The notes beneath the pieces were generated by a model. That model had not been told where the DNA came from. It did not search any database and saw only the letters and a program-made list of their open reading frames with translations. A stretch of 64,000 bases of DNA, from positions 1 to 64,000 of the forward strand of contig LGFI01000010.1 in assembly GCA_001508155.1 (NCBI GenBank). The letters are read 5' to 3'. This document shows, piece by piece, positions 34,629 through 45,412 of the stretch; positions within the stretch are counted from its first letter, which is position 1; each line of letters opens with the position of its first letter. Source of the DNA: Acetothermia bacterium 64_32 (GTDB lineage: Bacteria; Bipolaricaulota; Bipolaricaulia; Bipolaricaulales; Bipolaricaulaceae). Both the position numbers and the translations under genes were made by a program.

Positions 34629-35244
34629 CGTGTTTCCTTATCTTGACCACGCCCTTCCGGGGCCCGGGGACCGACCCTTGCAAGACCAAAAGGCCCCGCT
34701 CCACATCCACCTTAAGCACCCTTAGGTTCCGCACGGTGACGGCCTGTGCCCCGAAATGCCCCGGCATCTTCTTCCCCTTCATCACCTTTCGCAGCCCCAT
34801 GGGCCCGGCGGTGCCCGGGCGCCGGATCAGCTTGTGGCCATGGGACCTGGGGCGATAGCCGAACCCCCAGCGCTTGATGGTCCCGGAAAAGCCCCTCCCT
34901 TTCGAGATCCCGGTCACGTCCACCAGCTCCCCCTCCGAGAAGGCCTCCACCCCCAGGGTCTGCCCCACCTGGAAGGCGTCCGGGTCCTCCACCCGCGCCT
35001 CGTAAAGCCTCCGCCGGGGGGGGACCCCCGCCTTCCGAAAGTGCCCCTGCAGGGGCTTGGGGAGCCTTTTCTCCTTGACCTCCCCCCAACCGAGCTGGAC
35101 GGCGGCATACCCGTCCGTCTCCGGGCGCTTCAGCTGCACCACCACCGAGGGCTCCACCTGGATCACGGTGGCCGCCACCGCCCCGCCATGCCCGTCGAAC
35201 CACTGAGTCATGCCAACCTTCTTCCCCAGCAAGCAAAGCGTCAT
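34621..35244 (-). CDS. rplC: 50S ribosomal protein L3
   Basis: A 207-residue L3 (LLGKKVGMTQWFD at the start, VDVTGISKGRGFSGTIKRWGF, RPGTAGPMGLRKVMKGKKMPGHFG). ATG at 35244 is the family start. L3 nucleates large-subunit assembly and reaches the catalytic centre. Confidence 0.96.
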   Translation of the reverse strand: MTLCLLGKKVGMTQWFDGHGGAVAATVIQVEPSVVVQLKRPETDGYAAVQLGWGEVKEKRLPKPLQGHFRKAGVPPRRRLYEARVEDPDAFQVGQTLGVEAFSEGELVDVTGISKGRGFSGTIKRWGFGYRPRSHGHKLIRRPGTAGPMGLRKVMKGKKMPGHFGAQAVTVRNLRVLKVDVERGLLVLQGSVPGPRKGVVKIRKHDA

Positions 35245-35254
35245 CTCGCTCCCC

Positions 35255-35563
35255 CTAGAGCTTGATCTCGATGTCGATGCCGGTGGGAAGCTCCACCTCC
35301 ATGAGGGCATTTATGGTCTCGGAAGTCGGCTCCCGGATGTCGATCAGTCGCCGGTGGACCTTGCGCTCGAAATGCTCCATAGAGCGTTTGTCCACATGCG
35401 GCGACCGCAGGACCGTGTAAAGGCGCCTCTTTGTGGGAAGCGGGATCGGACCGGCCACCTTGGCCCGGGTGGCCTTGGCCGTCTCCACGATCTTCCTCAC
35501 GGCCGCGTCCACAAGCTCGTGATCGTAGCTTTGAATCCTGATCCTGATTTTCTCCCTAGCCAT
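35255..35563 (-). CDS. rpsJ: 30S ribosomal protein S10
   Basis: A 102-residue S10 ([55 protein letters not shown]). It also works in NusB-NusE antitermination. It overlaps the end of fusA by eight bases; tuf, which commonly lies here, is absent. Confidence 0.96.
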   Translation of the reverse strand: MAREKIRIRIQSYDHELVDAAVRKIVETAKATRAKVAGPIPLPTKRRLYTVLRSPHVDKRSMEHFERKVHRRLIDIREPTSETINALMEVELPTGIDIEIKL

Positions 35564-37649
35564 ATTGATATCCCCTGCCCCTCAACACCTCCCGGGCGAT
35601 CTGCTCCGGGACCACCTCGTAATGGGTCACCCGAAGGGTATAAACCGCCCGCCCTTGGGTGAGCGAGCGGAGTCGGGTGGCGTACCCGAAGGTCTCGGCC
35701 AAGGGGATCGCCACGTGGACGACCTCAAAAGCGCCCTTGGTCTCGATGGAACGAACCTCGCCCCTTCGGCGACCGAGGTCCGATACGACCTCTCCCAGGT
35801 ACTCGCTGGGCGTGATTATATCACCCTCGGCGATGGGTTCCAACAAGCTGACCCCGGCCTGTTCCAGGGCCCGGCGTAGGGCCTGGGTGGCGCAGGCCTC
35901 GAAGGCGATCTCGGTGGAGTCCACCGGGCTTGCGGCCCCGTCCACGAGTCGGGCGGCCAGGTCCGTCACCGGGTAGCCCCCGATGGGGGAGGCGGACAAG
36001 GCCTCCTGGATCCCCCGGCGGGCCGCCTCCACGAAGTGGGGGGGGAGCACCTCCGGGGGGACCTGGCAGGCAAAGGAAAAGCCCCCGCCGCGCGGCAGGG
36101 GCTCGAAAAAAAGCCTGAGCTTGGCGTACTGGCCCCTTCCCCCCACCGCGTGGGCCAGCTCCTCCTCCACCTCGATGGGGCGGGCCAGGGTCTCCTTGTA
36201 GGCCACCCGGGGCCGGCCCACCCGATGCGACACCCCGAACTCCTCCCGCACCCTCCTCAGCTGCACCTCAAGGTGCAGCTCCCCCATCCCCCCCACCAGG
36301 AGCTGCCCGGTGGACTCGTCCTCCCTGACGTAGAAGGTGGGGTCTTCTTGGGCGATCTTCTCCAGGGCCTGGCGCAGGACCGGTTCCTCGGCCTCGGAGC
36401 GGGCCTCCACCGCCATGAACACTACCGGCTCCGGGAAGGCGATGGGCTCCAGGTGCAAGGGGTGTTCGGGGTCGCACAGGGTGTCGCCGGTGAGCACCCG
36501 GTCGGTGGAGATGAGGCCCACGATGTCCCCTGCGGTGGCCACACCCAACCGCTCCCGCCGGTTGGCATGTAGCCTAAACAGCTTGGTCACCCTCACCCTC
36601 TTGCCCGAGCTGGCATTGAGCACCGTGTCCCCCTCGGACAGGGTCCCGGAGTAGATGCGGGTGTAAAGGAGCCGACCGGCATAGGGGTCGGTGGCCACCT
36701 TGAACACCAGGGCGGAGAGGGGGGCCCTGGGATCGGGGGGGCGGGACTCCCTCCCCCGGCCGTCGGGGCCGAGCCCCTCCACCGGGGGGATGTCCACAGG
36801 GGAGGGCAGGAAATCCACCACCGCGTCCAGCACCGGCTGCACCCCGACGTTCCTCAAGGCCGCCCCACCCAGCACCGGGACCCAGCCCCGCTCCAAAACC
36901 GCCCTCCGCACGACCGGAATGACCACCCCCAAAGGGAGCTCCCTGCCAGCCAGGTACGCCTCCGCCACCTCGTCCGAGAGCTCGGCCAGGTGCTCCAGGA
37001 GGAGCTCCTTGTAGTGGGCATGCGCCTCCTCAAGCCCCGGGGGCAGGGGCAGGTACTCATACCTCTCGCCCTTGGAGGACTCATCCCAACGGATGGCCTC
37101 CCCCCGCAACACGTCCACCATCCCCAAAAGGCGGCCATCGGGGTCCTTCCAGGGGAAGAACAAGGGGAGGGGAACCGCCCCCAGCCGCCCCTGGATGGCG
37201 GAGACCGTGGCCGCGAAATCGGACTCCACCCGGTCCAGCTTGTTGACGAAGGCGATCCGGGGGACGCGATAGCGGTCCGCCTGGCGCCAGACGGTCTCGG
37301 ACTGGGACTCGACCCCCTCCACCCCGGAGAAAACCACCACCACCCCATCCAACACCCTCAGGGACCGCTCCACCTCCACGGTGAAGTCCACATGCCCTGG
37401 GGTGTCGATGATGTTGATCTGGTGGCCGCGCCAGTTCACGGTGGTGGCCGCGGCGGTGATGGTGATCCCCCGCTCCCTTTCCTGGTCCATCCAGTCCATC
37501 TCCGCGGTGCCCTCGTGCACCTCGCCCATCTTGTGGATCTTGCGGGTGTAATAGAGGATACGTTCGGTGAGGGTGGTCTTCCCCGCGTCGATGTGGGCCA
37601 CTATGCCGATGTTGCGAACCCGGGTGATATCGTAACTGGGCCCCTCCAT
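35556..37649 (-). CDS. fusA: Elongation factor G
   Basis: A 697-residue translational GTPase. G1 is AHIDAGKTT near residue 18-26, the switch [10 protein letters not shown] near 85, NKLD near 140. Domains II-V follow, with the C-terminal [17 protein letters not shown]-type block in domain IV. It drives tRNA-mRNA translocation. It lies between rpsG and rpsJ as in a fused str-S10 operon. Confidence 0.96.
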   Translation of the reverse strand: MEGPSYDITRVRNIGIVAHIDAGKTTLTERILYYTRKIHKMGEVHEGTAEMDWMDQERERGITITAAATTVNWRGHQINIIDTPGHVDFTVEVERSLRVLDGVVVVFSGVEGVESQSETVWRQADRYRVPRIAFVNKLDRVESDFAATVSAIQGRLGAVPLPLFFPWKDPDGRLLGMVDVLRGEAIRWDESSKGERYEYLPLPPGLEEAHAHYKELLLEHLAELSDEVAEAYLAGRELPLGVVIPVVRRAVLERGWVPVLGGAALRNVGVQPVLDAVVDFLPSPVDIPPVEGLGPDGRGRESRPPDPRAPLSALVFKVATDPYAGRLLYTRIYSGTLSEGDTVLNASSGKRVRVTKLFRLHANRRERLGVATAGDIVGLISTDRVLTGDTLCDPEHPLHLEPIAFPEPVVFMAVEARSEAEEPVLRQALEKIAQEDPTFYVREDESTGQLLVGGMGELHLEVQLRRVREEFGVSHRVGRPRVAYKETLARPIEVEEELAHAVGGRGQYAKLRLFFEPLPRGGGFSFACQVPPEVLPPHFVEAARRGIQEALSASPIGGYPVTDLAARLVDGAASPVDSTEIAFEACATQALRRALEQAGVSLLEPIAEGDIITPSEYLGEVVSDLGRRRGEVRSIETKGAFEVVHVAIPLAETFGYATRLRSLTQGRAVYTLRVTHYEVVPEQIAREVLRGRGYQYG

Positions 37650-37665
37650 CGGCCTTCCCGCCTCT

Positions 37666-38139
37666 CTACCAGCGGTAGTGGGCGAAGGCGCGGTTGGCCT
37701 CGGCCATGCGGTGGGATTCCAGTTTCTTCTGGACGGCGGCCCCTTCCCCCCGGGCGGCGTCGGCGATCTCGGCCGCCAGGCGCTCGGGCATGGTGTGCTC
37801 GTGGCGGTTGCGGGCCGCCTGGACTATCCAGCGCAGGGCGAGCATGGTCTGCCGGTGGGGGGGGACCTCGAAGGGGACCTGATAGGTGGCACCCCCCACC
37901 CGGCGGGAACGGACCTCCAGCTTCGGCATACAGTTCTGGACGGCCTTGATGAAGGTCTCCAGGGCCGGCCCCTCCCCCCGCCGCTCCAGGAGGTCGAAGG
38001 CCTGATACACGATGCGGCGGGCCAGGGACTTCTTGCCGTTCCACATCACGTAGTTGATCAGCTTCTCCACCAATTTGGAGCCGTAACGGACGTCCTGGGG
38101 CACGTCCCTGCCTGGGATGACGATGTCGAAGGTGGCCAC
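37666..38139 (-). CDS. rpsG: 30S ribosomal protein S7
   Basis: A 157-residue S7 ([62 protein letters not shown]-type ending). It organises the 3' domain of 16S RNA. GTG at 38139 is the start, one base after the rpsL stop. Confidence 0.96.
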   Translation of the reverse strand: MATFDIVIPGRDVPQDVRYGSKLVEKLINYVMWNGKKSLARRIVYQAFDLLERRGEGPALETFIKAVQNCMPKLEVRSRRVGGATYQVPFEVPPHRQTMLALRWIVQAARNRHEHTMPERLAAEIADAARGEGAAVQKKLESHRMAEANRAFAHYRW

Positions 38140-38140
38140 C

Positions 38141-38518
38141 CTACCCCTCCTTGGGACGCCGCACCCCGTACCGGGAGCGGGCCTGGCGACGCCCCTCCAC
38201 CCCGGCGGCGTCCAACGCCCCCCGCACGATGTGGTACTTCACCCCCGGCAGGTCCTTCACCCGCCCACCCCGGACGAGCACGATGGAGTGCTCCTGCAGG
38301 TTGTGCCCCTCGCCCGGGATGTAGGCCGTGACCTCGCGCCCGTTGGAAAGCCTAACCCTGGCCACCTTCCGCAGCGCGGAGTTGGGCTTCTTGGGGGTGC
38401 GGGTGAAGACGCGCACACACACCCCCCGGCGCTGGGGGCATTCCTCCAGGGCCACCGACTTGCTCTTTTCAAGCTTCGGCTTACGACCCCTGCGAACAAG
38501 TTGATTAAACGTCGGCAT
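38141..38518 (-). CDS. rpsL: 30S ribosomal protein S12
   Basis: A 125-residue S12 ([64 protein letters not shown]). The lysines of the streptomycin-contact motifs PKKPNS and GRVKDLPG are the sensitive wild-type residues. Eleven bases after rpoC. Confidence 0.97.
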   Translation of the reverse strand: MPTFNQLVRRGRKPKLEKSKSVALEECPQRRGVCVRVFTRTPKKPNSALRKVARVRLSNGREVTAYIPGEGHNLQEHSIVLVRGGRVKDLPGVKYHIVRGALDAAGVEGRRQARSRYGVRRPKEG

Positions 38519-38529
38519 ACCTTTTCCTC

Positions 38530-41500
38530 CTAAGCGGTGCGTATTTTAGGGCTGGAGGATTCGGGCTGCAACGACTGGTCCGGTTCCTCCCCCTGCGGGC
38601 GGTGGGGAAAGGCCGTCCCCACCGGCACCTTCTTGCCCACCATGAGGCAGGGCTTGAGCCCTGTGAGGTCGTCCTCCTCCCCCCGGAGGGCGGCATCGGC
38701 CAGCACCTTGGTGGTCCGCTCGAAGGAGGCGGCAGCAAGCCAGGATTTGCGGAGCAGGGCGGCCCGGGAGATGCGGAGGAGCTCCCGCTCACCCTGGGGC
38801 AAGCGGTACTCGATGATCCGCACCGTGCGCGGCTCCCCGTGGAACTCCACCCGCACCTGCCTCACCCCATGGGTCACCATCCGCTCAAGGAGCATTTCGG
38901 TGATCTCCTCCCCGGCCTCGGCCAGGGTCATCCCGCCCCGGGTCACCGGGGCAAGGAGCTTCGCCCCCACTATCTCCTCCCGCATCCGGCGGATGCGCTC
39001 GTTCTCCTGGGAAAGCCGGTGCACCTCGCGCTGGAACACCTCCAAGGGGACGATGTCGTTGAGCATGAAGCTCGACTCCCCCGGGTCCTCGATGCGCACG
39101 TTGTTTAAGATCTGGCGGATCACCACCTCGAAGTGCTTGTCGTTTATGTCAACCCCCTGGGACTTGTAGACCCGCTGGAGCTCGGTGAGGAGATACTCCC
39201 TGGTCTTTAGGACCCCGGCCACCTCCATCAGGTAGTGGGGGGGGATGACCCCTTTGGAGATGGCCTCCCCCCGTTCCACCTTGTCCCCTTCCCGGACGTT
39301 GGCGGCCTCGCTGCACTCCACCCGGGCCCGGTAGCGGATGCGCAAGGTGGCGATCTCCCCCTCAAGGTCCACCTTCTCTATCAGCACGCTCTCCCCGTGG
39401 GGGAGGTTGAGGCGCAAGATCTCCTGGCGCTGGCGCACCGGGGCCCCATGTTCCACCATGGGGATGAGGTCCGGGGTCAAGGGGAAGATCATCCCCCGGC
39501 CGGCTGGGGAGAGCACGGCCACGGTCCGCCCGGAGAGGAGCACCGTCCCCTCCGTCTCGGCCCTGAGCTGAAGCGGCCGGGAACGGGTGGTGAGCTTGTG
39601 CTGGGCCTCCACCTTCTCCCCCGCCGAGACCAGGATCTGAGCCCCGTATGGGACCTCGTACTGGTGGGGCTCGCCCTTCTCGTCCCGAACCACCACGTAG
39701 CGCCTCTTCCCCTCCTCCTTAAGCTCCACCGTGCCCGGGACCTCGGCCAGGGGGGCCTCCACGTGGTATTCCTCGGACAGGGGATCCCCCTCCTTCACCC
39801 GCGCCCGGTGGGGGACGCAGGGGGCCACCCCCTCGGGGAGGGTGTAAACCCGGTCCAGGCCGGTGGTATCCAGGATGGCCAGGAACCTCTTTCCCCCCTC
39901 CTCCAGGTAAAAGGCCGTGCCGTCGATGGGGCAGCGCAGGGAGAGGAAGGACTGGGCATCCACCTCCTCCCCTTCCCCCACCTGGAGGAGGGCGGCCGGG
40001 ACCCGCACCGTGCGGGGGGAGGAGGTGATCTCCACCACCTCCCGGCCGGTTCGGGCGCTCTCCACCTTGGTGACGTGCCCGGCCAGGGGCGCCACCGTGG
40101 CATGGGCAGAACGGGTGGTCTTCCGGGCCTCGAAAAGCTCCTCGGCGCGGGGAAGCCCCTGGGTGATGTCCACCCCCACCACGCCCCCGGTGTGGAAGGT
40201 GCGCATGGTGAGCTGGGTCCCGGGCTCGCCGATGGACTGGGCGGCGATCACCCCCACGGCGGTGCCCAAATCCACCAACCGGTGGAAAGCGAGGTCCATA
40301 CCATAACAGAGCTGGCACACCCCTTCTGGGGTCTGGCAGGTGGTGGGGGAGCGGATCACGATCCGGGGCCGCACCCGCACCTTCCCCACCCCGGCGGCCC
40401 GGAGCTCGTCCACGAGCTCGGGGGTGAGGGTTTCGTCCTTCCGCACCAAGACGCCCCCGGTCTGGGGGTGGCGCACGTCCTCCACCGCCTTGGTGTGTGC
40501 GGCCCGCTCCCGCGCCCCCTGGTCCGAAAGATCCAGCTCCACCTCCAGGTTCCCCACCCGCTCGGCCAGGGCCCTGTCGATCAGGACATTGCGCTCCACC
40601 AGTACCTCACCGGTGGCAGGATCGAAGACGGGCGCGGCCGTCACCCGGCCGTAGATGCGCTCGGGGATGGACTCCATGATCCCACCCCCGGCGAAGTACA
40701 GGGGGTCTATCTCCACCCCCTGCCGGGTCCCACAATCGTGCTCCCTCACCACCACGTCCACACAGGCATCCACCAGCCGGCGGGTGAGGTAGCCGGCGTC
40801 GGCGGTCCTGAGGGCGGTGTCGGCGGTCCCCTTCCGGCCTCCATGGGTGGAGATGAAGTACTCGATGATGGACAGGCCCTCCCGGAAGTTCGAGATCACC
40901 GGCCATTCGATGACCCGGCCCTGTGGGTCGGCCATGGGACCGCGCATGCCCGCCAACTGCTTCACCTGGCTCGAGGAACCCCGGGCCCCGGAGGCCACGA
41001 TCCCCCACACCGGGTTGAACGGGTTCTTGGAGAGGTTCCGCATGGTGGCCCGCTCCACCTCGTCCACCGCCTCCCGCCACACCTGGACCACCGCCTGGAA
41101 CCGTTGGGCCTCGGTGGCCAGCCCCCGCTGGTACATCCGGTTGATCCGCTCCACCTTGGCCTGGGCCTCCCGGATCAGCTCGTCCTTCTCCGGCGGGATC
41201 TCACAGTCCGGGATGGAGATGGTAAGCCCCGAAAGGGTGGCATATGTAAACCCGAGCTCCTTGACCCGATCCAAGAGCTCGCTGGTACGCTGCCAGCCGT
41301 AACGCAGGAAGCACTCGAGCACCTTGCGGCGGGTGAGCTTGGAGTCGAATGTGGCCCCGTAGTCCCTGAGGTCTGGGGGGAAGGCGAGGTTGAGCAGGGC
41401 GCGCCCCAGGGTGGTGTCGATGATCTCCCCGTCGATGCGGATCTTGATCGGGGAGTGAAGATCGATCACCCCGTGCTCGTAGGCCTTCTGGGCCTCCTCC

Positions 41501-43491
41501 ACCGAGCGGAAGGCCTTGCCCTTTCCCTTTCCTTCAGGATTGAGCAGGGTTAGGTAGAAGAAGCCGTACACTTGATCCTGGGTGGGGACGGCAAGCGGCC
41601 CCCCGTGGGCGGGGGAGAGGATGTTCTTGGCCGACAGCATCAGCTCCCTGGCCTCCCTCACCGCCTCCTTGGAAAGGGGCAGGTGCACCGCCATCTGATC
41701 GCCGTCGAAGTCGGCGTTGTAGGGGGGGCAGACATGTGGGTGGATCTGGATGGCGTCCCCATCCACGAGGACCGGCTCGAAGGCCTGGATGGAAAGCCGA
41801 TGTAGGGTGGGGGCCCGGTTGAGGAGCACCGGGTACTCCTTTATCAGCTCGTCCAGGATGTCCCACACCTCGGGGAGCTCCCCAGCGAGGGCACGGTTTT
41901 TCACCTCGTCGTAGTCGGAGAAGGGGACGTCCTCCAGGCGCGCCAAAACGAACGGCTTGAAGAGCTCCAGGGCCATCTTCTTGGGGATGCCGCACTGGTG
42001 TAGCTTGAGCTTGGGGTTGACCACGATCACGGCCCGGCCGGAGTAGTCCACCCGCCGGCCGAGGAGGTGGCGCCTGAGGCGACCTTGTTTCCCCTGGATC
42101 CTCTCGGAGAGGGATTTTAGGGGACGGCCGTCCCGGCCCCGGATGGGGTTGTCCTTCTTCTCGTTGTGGATGAGGGCATCCACCGCCTCCTGCAGCATCC
42201 GGCGCTCGTTCCTGAGGATGATCTCCGGGGCCCCCATCTCCATCAGCTTCTTCAGGCGGTTGTTGCGGTTGATGATCCGCCGGTAAAGGTCGTTGAGGTC
42301 GGTGGTGGCGAACTTGCCCCCCTCAAGCTGGATCATGGGCCGCAGGGCCGGCGGGAGCACGGGCACCACCTCCAACACCATGTCCTGGGGGCGGTTCCCC
42401 GAGCGCTTGAGCTGCTCCACCACCTCCAGCCGGTGGAGCAGCCGGCGCCGCTCCCCTTGGTTGGCGGTGCGATCGAGTTGATCCCAGAGCTCCTCGGAGA
42501 GGGCATCCAGATCCAGGCTGGAAAGGAGCCCCTTGATCCCCTCCGCCCCGGTGGCCGCCTCGAAGGTCCCAGGGAAGGCCCGCTCATAGGCCCGTTTCTC
42601 CAGGGTGGTGATCTGCTGGCCGGGGCGCAGGGGCACCTCCCCCTTCACCTGGGTCACAAGGAAGGTGAGGTTGTCCACCGTCTCCTCGATGGGCTGCCCC
42701 TCCACCCCCTCATAGCGGGCAGCGAGCATCTCCAGCATGGTCTGGGAACACACCTCCCCGGCGGGACGCTCGCAGATGAGCTCCCCGGCTTGTACCTGGT
42801 CGCCCTCCTCCACGTACACCTCGGCGTCCATGGTCACCGGGTACTCGTGCCTGCCCACAACGAGGGCGCGGAAGGGTTCCCCATTTTGGAGCTTTCGCTC
42901 CTCCACCGCGACCTTCCCGGCCTCCTCGGCCACCACCCGGGGGGCCGAGGTGATCAAGAAGGCCCGCTCCACCTGGAAGGTAAACGCCCCGGACAGGATC
43001 CTGACCTCGGTGGCGTAAAGGAGCTCCCCCACCTTCACCCTGGGGGTAGCGGACTGGGTCACGATGTACAGCTCCTCCCGAGAGGTCTCGGTCTCGTAGT
43101 AGGCGATCCGCCTAAGATCTCGCCTTTTTATGCCGAGAAGGCGGGAAAGGGGGCTTGCCACCCCCTTCAGGTACCAGAAATGCACCACCGGGCTGGCCAG
43201 GCGGATATGCCCCATGTTCACCCGCCGGACCGAGGAATCGGTCACAAGCACCCCACACTTCTCGCAGGTGATCCCCTCGTACTTCTTCCCCTTATACTTG
43301 CCACAGCCGCATTCATAGTCGTTCTCGGGGCCGAAGATCTCCTCGGCATAAAGCCCCCCCCGCTCCGGCTTGTGGGTGCGGTAGTTGATGGTCTCGGAAT
43401 TGGTCACCTCCCCCCGGGACCAGGCCAGCATCTCCTCGGGGGAGGCAAGCAGAAGCTTGATCTTTTTTATATCATCCCCAGAAATCGCCAC
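38530..43491 (-). CDS. rpoC: RNA polymerase beta' subunit
   Basis: A 1653-residue beta' subunit. N-terminal zinc cysteines C61, C63, C76, C79; the catalytic magnesium motif NADFDGD at 592-598; a second zinc site with [13 protein letters not shown] later. Between about residues 150 and 310 there is a large non-conserved insertion rich in barrel-like E-G-D-x-V-x-A-G turns, comparable with that of Thermus and Thermotoga beta'. A long barrel-rich insert also lies in the trigger-loop-distal part (about 1170-1380). GTG at 43491 is preceded by GAGGTGAGG. rpoB, the usual upstream neighbour, is not in the window. Confidence 0.96.
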   Translation of the reverse strand: MAISGDDIKKIKLLLASPEEMLAWSRGEVTNSETINYRTHKPERGGLYAEEIFGPENDYECGCGKYKGKKYEGITCEKCGVLVTDSSVRRVNMGHIRLASPVVHFWYLKGVASPLSRLLGIKRRDLRRIAYYETETSREELYIVTQSATPRVKVGELLYATEVRILSGAFTFQVERAFLITSAPRVVAEEAGKVAVEERKLQNGEPFRALVVGRHEYPVTMDAEVYVEEGDQVQAGELICERPAGEVCSQTMLEMLAARYEGVEGQPIEETVDNLTFLVTQVKGEVPLRPGQQITTLEKRAYERAFPGTFEAATGAEGIKGLLSSLDLDALSEELWDQLDRTANQGERRRLLHRLEVVEQLKRSGNRPQDMVLEVVPVLPPALRPMIQLEGGKFATTDLNDLYRRIINRNNRLKKLMEMGAPEIILRNERRMLQEAVDALIHNEKKDNPIRGRDGRPLKSLSERIQGKQGRLRRHLLGRRVDYSGRAVIVVNPKLKLHQCGIPKKMALELFKPFVLARLEDVPFSDYDEVKNRALAGELPEVWDILDELIKEYPVLLNRAPTLHRLSIQAFEPVLVDGDAIQIHPHVCPPYNADFDGDQMAVHLPLSKEAVREARELMLSAKNILSPAHGGPLAVPTQDQVYGFFYLTLLNPEGKGKGKAFRSVEEAQKAYEHGVIDLHSPIKIRIDGEIIDTTLGRALLNLAFPPDLRDYGATFDSKLTRRKVLECFLRYGWQRTSELLDRVKELGFTYATLSGLTISIPDCEIPPEKDELIREAQAKVERINRMYQRGLATEAQRFQAVVQVWREAVDEVERATMRNLSKNPFNPVWGIVASGARGSSSQVKQLAGMRGPMADPQGRVIEWPVISNFREGLSIIEYFISTHGGRKGTADTALRTADAGYLTRRLVDACVDVVVREHDCGTRQGVEIDPLYFAGGGIMESIPERIYGRVTAAPVFDPATGEVLVERNVLIDRALAERVGNLEVELDLSDQGARERAAHTKAVEDVRHPQTGGVLVRKDETLTPELVDELRAAGVGKVRVRPRIVIRSPTTCQTPEGVCQLCYGMDLAFHRLVDLGTAVGVIAAQSIGEPGTQLTMRTFHTGGVVGVDITQGLPRAEELFEARKTTRSAHATVAPLAGHVTKVESARTGREVVEITSSPRTVRVPAALLQVGEGEEVDAQSFLSLRCPIDGTAFYLEEGGKRFLAILDTTGLDRVYTLPEGVAPCVPHRARVKEGDPLSEEYHVEAPLAEVPGTVELKEEGKRRYVVVRDEKGEPHQYEVPYGAQILVSAGEKVEAQHKLTTRSRPLQLRAETEGTVLLSGRTVAVLSPAGRGMIFPLTPDLIPMVEHGAPVRQRQEILRLNLPHGESVLIEKVDLEGEIATLRIRYRARVECSEAANVREGDKVERGEAISKGVIPPHYLMEVAGVLKTREYLLTELQRVYKSQGVDINDKHFEVVIRQILNNVRIEDPGESSFMLNDIVPLEVFQREVHRLSQENERIRRMREEIVGAKLLAPVTRGGMTLAEAGEEITEMLLERMVTHGVRQVRVEFHGEPRTVRIIEYRLPQGERELLRISRAALLRKSWLAAASFERTTKVLADAALRGEEDDLTGLKPCLMVGKKVPVGTAFPHRPQGEEPDQSLQPESSSPKIRTA

Positions 43492-43514
43492 TTATCCTCA
43501 CCTCGCTAAAATTA

Positions 43515-43533
43515 GCCTTCCCTTCGGAAAGGC
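43515..43533 (-). terminator. Hairpin between fmdB-like gene and rpoC, possible attenuator
   Basis: On the minus strand GCCTTTCC-GAA-GGGAAGGC forms eight pairs (one G-T) and is followed by TAATTTTA. It begins just after the stop of the FmdB-like gene and 24 bases before the rpoC start. It could reduce read-through into rpoC or end an upstream transcript, with a separate rpoC promoter not recognised by me. Confidence 0.45.
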
Positions 43534-43536
43534 CCG

Positions 43537-43758
43537 TCAGCCTTTCTTTTCCCCGTCCTCGCCTGAGGATTCCGGCTTCCTGCGGTACTCGGTGGTGTAA
43601 AAACCGCTCCCCTTGTAAACCACCCCGAACCGGGGGAGCAGCCGGGAAACCTCGGCCGACCCACAGGCCACACACCTCACCAACCCCCCGTCGCTTCTTT
43701 TAAGAAGCTCCCTAAACTCCGCACCACAGCGGCTGCATTTAAACCGATAGATCGGCAT
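43537..43758 (-). CDS. FmdB-type zinc-ribbon protein
   Basis: A 73-residue protein starting MPIYRFKCSRCGAEF with zinc ligands C8, C11, C29 and C32, then a hydrophilic tail that contains the typical KGSGFYTTEY. FmdB-family proteins are small putative regulatory or RNA-associated proteins of unproven role. Here it sits between a thiolation-type protein and rpoC. Confidence 0.85.
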   Translation of the reverse strand: MPIYRFKCSRCGAEFRELLKRSDGGLVRCVACGSAEVSRLLPRFGVVYKGSGFYTTEYRRKPESSGEDGEKKG

Positions 43759-43802
43759 CGGGCACCTCCGTTATGAGGCAATCCAAGAGATTGCAGGGAA
43801 CA

Positions 43803-44840
43803 TCAACTCGTTAAGTATACCTCCGCGGGAGGGGGGATCAACCCGTCCCCCGGCTGGAGGGGGAGTTCTGAGGGCTGGGGGGCGACTACTAAGAGCCTTT
43901 TGGTCTCCTCCTCCCATTCGAAGCGGAAGCACACGTCGCAGGTCTCGCCGCCGGGGAAGCCGGCCACGGCCAAGGCGATGCCGGCTGCCTGCACTACGGC
44001 CCGCCGGCGCTCCTCCTCCGTGTACGCGGCCCATCCCGCCCGGGCGAGCACCAGTGGGGACCGGGGCACGGGGAGGTACAGCCTGACATCGGTGGGGAGG
44101 AAAAGGGTTTGCAAGGCCGCCTGCTCCTCGGGCTCCAGGGCCACCACCACCTTGAGGTCGGGGGGGAGGAAGAAGAAGTGCCTGAACCCCAAAAGCCGCA
44201 GGGTGTTCACGGTGGGGAGCCCCTCTCTTAGGACCGCCAGGAGCCGGCCGGCGTATACCGGGTCGGACAGGGAGCAGAAGCGGGCCTGGTCCAGGTCGCC
44301 CTCCAGGCCCAGCTCCCCGGCCAAGGCCTGCAACCCCCTAAGGTCACCCGCCCGTAGATCAAACAGGGCCTCCCTCGGCCACTCACCACGCCGTTCGGCC
44401 CGGGTGGGGGGGAGCAGCAGCCCTGACAGGGGGCGGATGATGTGCCCCTCCAGCCCCAGCTGGGCCTCGAGCCGCAGAATCTCCCCCTCCCCCACCCCGC
44501 CCTTCTCCACCACCTCCCCGGTCACGATGTACTGGGCGCGCAACCGGCGGGCCATCCGGGCCGCCCGCAAGAGCAGTACCCGACGGCAGGCCCCACAGGG
44601 AAAGGGAAGCCCCCCTCCCCCCAGGGCCAGACGCAGGTACTCCCGCTTTAGGGTCTTCGTCCGAAATGGGAGCCGCCTCGCCAGCTCCCGGAAGGCCTGC
44701 TGCAGCCCCTCACGCTCCTCAAAAAAGGGAGAGCGAAAGTAGACCACCACTATATCCAGCCCCCATATTTCCTCGGCCAGCTTGAGCGCCAGCCTGCTGG
44801 CCAGGCTCCCCGAATAGAGGACGAGGGCTTGGGTCATCAA
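43803..44840 (-). CDS. ThiI/MnmA-like PP-loop protein with degenerate ATP motif
   Basis: A 345-residue protein resembling tRNA thiolation ATP pyrophosphatases of the ThiI C-terminal type. After a first strand (ALVLYSG) the usual S-G-G-x-D-S is changed to SGSLAS (10-15), so the ATP-phosphate loop lacks the aspartate. The family block FPCGACRRVLLLRAARMAR with C82 and C85, YIVTGEVV (104-111) and LEGHIIRPLSGLLLPPT are kept. The second half (about 180-345) is a separate domain seen in this subgroup. It may be a non-catalytic or altered sulfur-transfer protein. Ten bases after hpf. Confidence 0.65.
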   Translation of the reverse strand: MMTQALVLYSGSLASRLALKLAEEIWGLDIVVVYFRSPFFEEREGLQQAFRELARRLPFRTKTLKREYLRLALGGGGLPFPCGACRRVLLLRAARMARRLRAQYIVTGEVVEKGGVGEGEILRLEAQLGLEGHIIRPLSGLLLPPTRAERRGEWPREALFDLRAGDLRGLQALAGELGLEGDLDQARFCSLSDPVYAGRLLAVLREGLPTVNTLRLLGFRHFFFLPPDLKVVVALEPEEQAALQTLFLPTDVRLYLPVPRSPLVLARAGWAAYTEEERRRAVVQAAGIALAVAGFPGGETCDVCFRFEWEEETKRLLVVAPQPSELPLQPGDGLIPPPAEVYLTS

Positions 44841-44849
44841 GCTCCTTTC

Positions 44850-45368
44850 CTACTTTCGAGGCAGGATAAGACCATACTCCCCGTTCCCCCGGCGGAAGAT
44901 CACGGCCGGGGAGTCGTCCTCCGAGTTGAAGAACACCAGGAAATCACGGCCACTTGCCTCCAGCTGCAGGGCTGCCTCCTCCGGGCTCATGGGCTTGCGG
45001 AAGTAGGTCTCAAGCCGCACGATCCTCACCGAATCAGGATCGGAGGCCGCTGGGGCGGGCTCGGGCTTGCCGGTCTTCCTCTCCACCCGCAGCTGCTCCT
45101 TGTACCGCACCAGCTGGCGCTGCAGCTTGTCAACGGCCTGGTCCACGGAGGCATACATGTCCCCGGTCTCCACCTCCGCCTTGACGATCTTCCGGTTCAC
45201 CAGATGCCCCACCAGCTCCACCCTATGCCTTCCCCGTTCCACATCTAAGATCGCATCGATGCTTACAATCTGATCGAAATAACGGGAAAGCCCATCCACT
45301 TTCTTGAGCACGTACTTCTTCAGGACATCCGAATCCGAACTGTACCGCTCCACAATGCGTACCTTCAC
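44850..45368 (-). CDS. hpf: Ribosome hibernation promoting factor, long form
   Basis: A 172-residue long HPF. The N-terminal S30AE domain (1-100: DVLKKYVLKKVDGLSRYF, DMYASVDQAVDKLQRQLVRYKEQL) binds the 30S decoding region. A linker and a C-terminal dimerisation domain (about 112-170: RIVRLETYFRKPMSPEEAALQLEASGRDFLVFFN) bring two ribosomes into 100S particles. It is the first gene of the long minus-strand transcription unit leading to rpoC and the ribosomal genes. Confidence 0.92.
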   Translation of the reverse strand: MKVRIVERYSSDSDVLKKYVLKKVDGLSRYFDQIVSIDAILDVERGRHRVELVGHLVNRKIVKAEVETGDMYASVDQAVDKLQRQLVRYKEQLRVERKTGKPEPAPAASDPDSVRIVRLETYFRKPMSPEEAALQLEASGRDFLVFFNSEDDSPAVIFRRGNGEYGLILPRK

Positions 45369-45393
45369 CTAACCCCCTTTTTAGGATCGTAAC

Positions 45394-45412
45394 ACGGGGG
45401 TGCGGCCCCCGT
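45394..45412 (-). terminator. GC-rich hairpin at the end of the HerA-like gene
   Basis: ACGGGGG-TGCGG-CCCCCGT is a perfect seven-pair stem that touches the HerA-like stop codon and lies in the 43-base spacer before hpf. No T tract follows on the minus strand. It may be a weak terminator separating the two genes. Confidence 0.4.

Noticed and set aside
39235-41553. A 772-codon open frame on the plus strand
   Set aside because: It lies antisense inside rpoC. Its composition (His, Gly, Pro, Leu rich, no domain) is that of a mirror frame of a GC-rich gene.
42166-43509. A 447-codon open frame on the plus strand
   Set aside because: Antisense to the rpoC 5' part, same mirror composition, no ribosome-binding site with recognisable protein.
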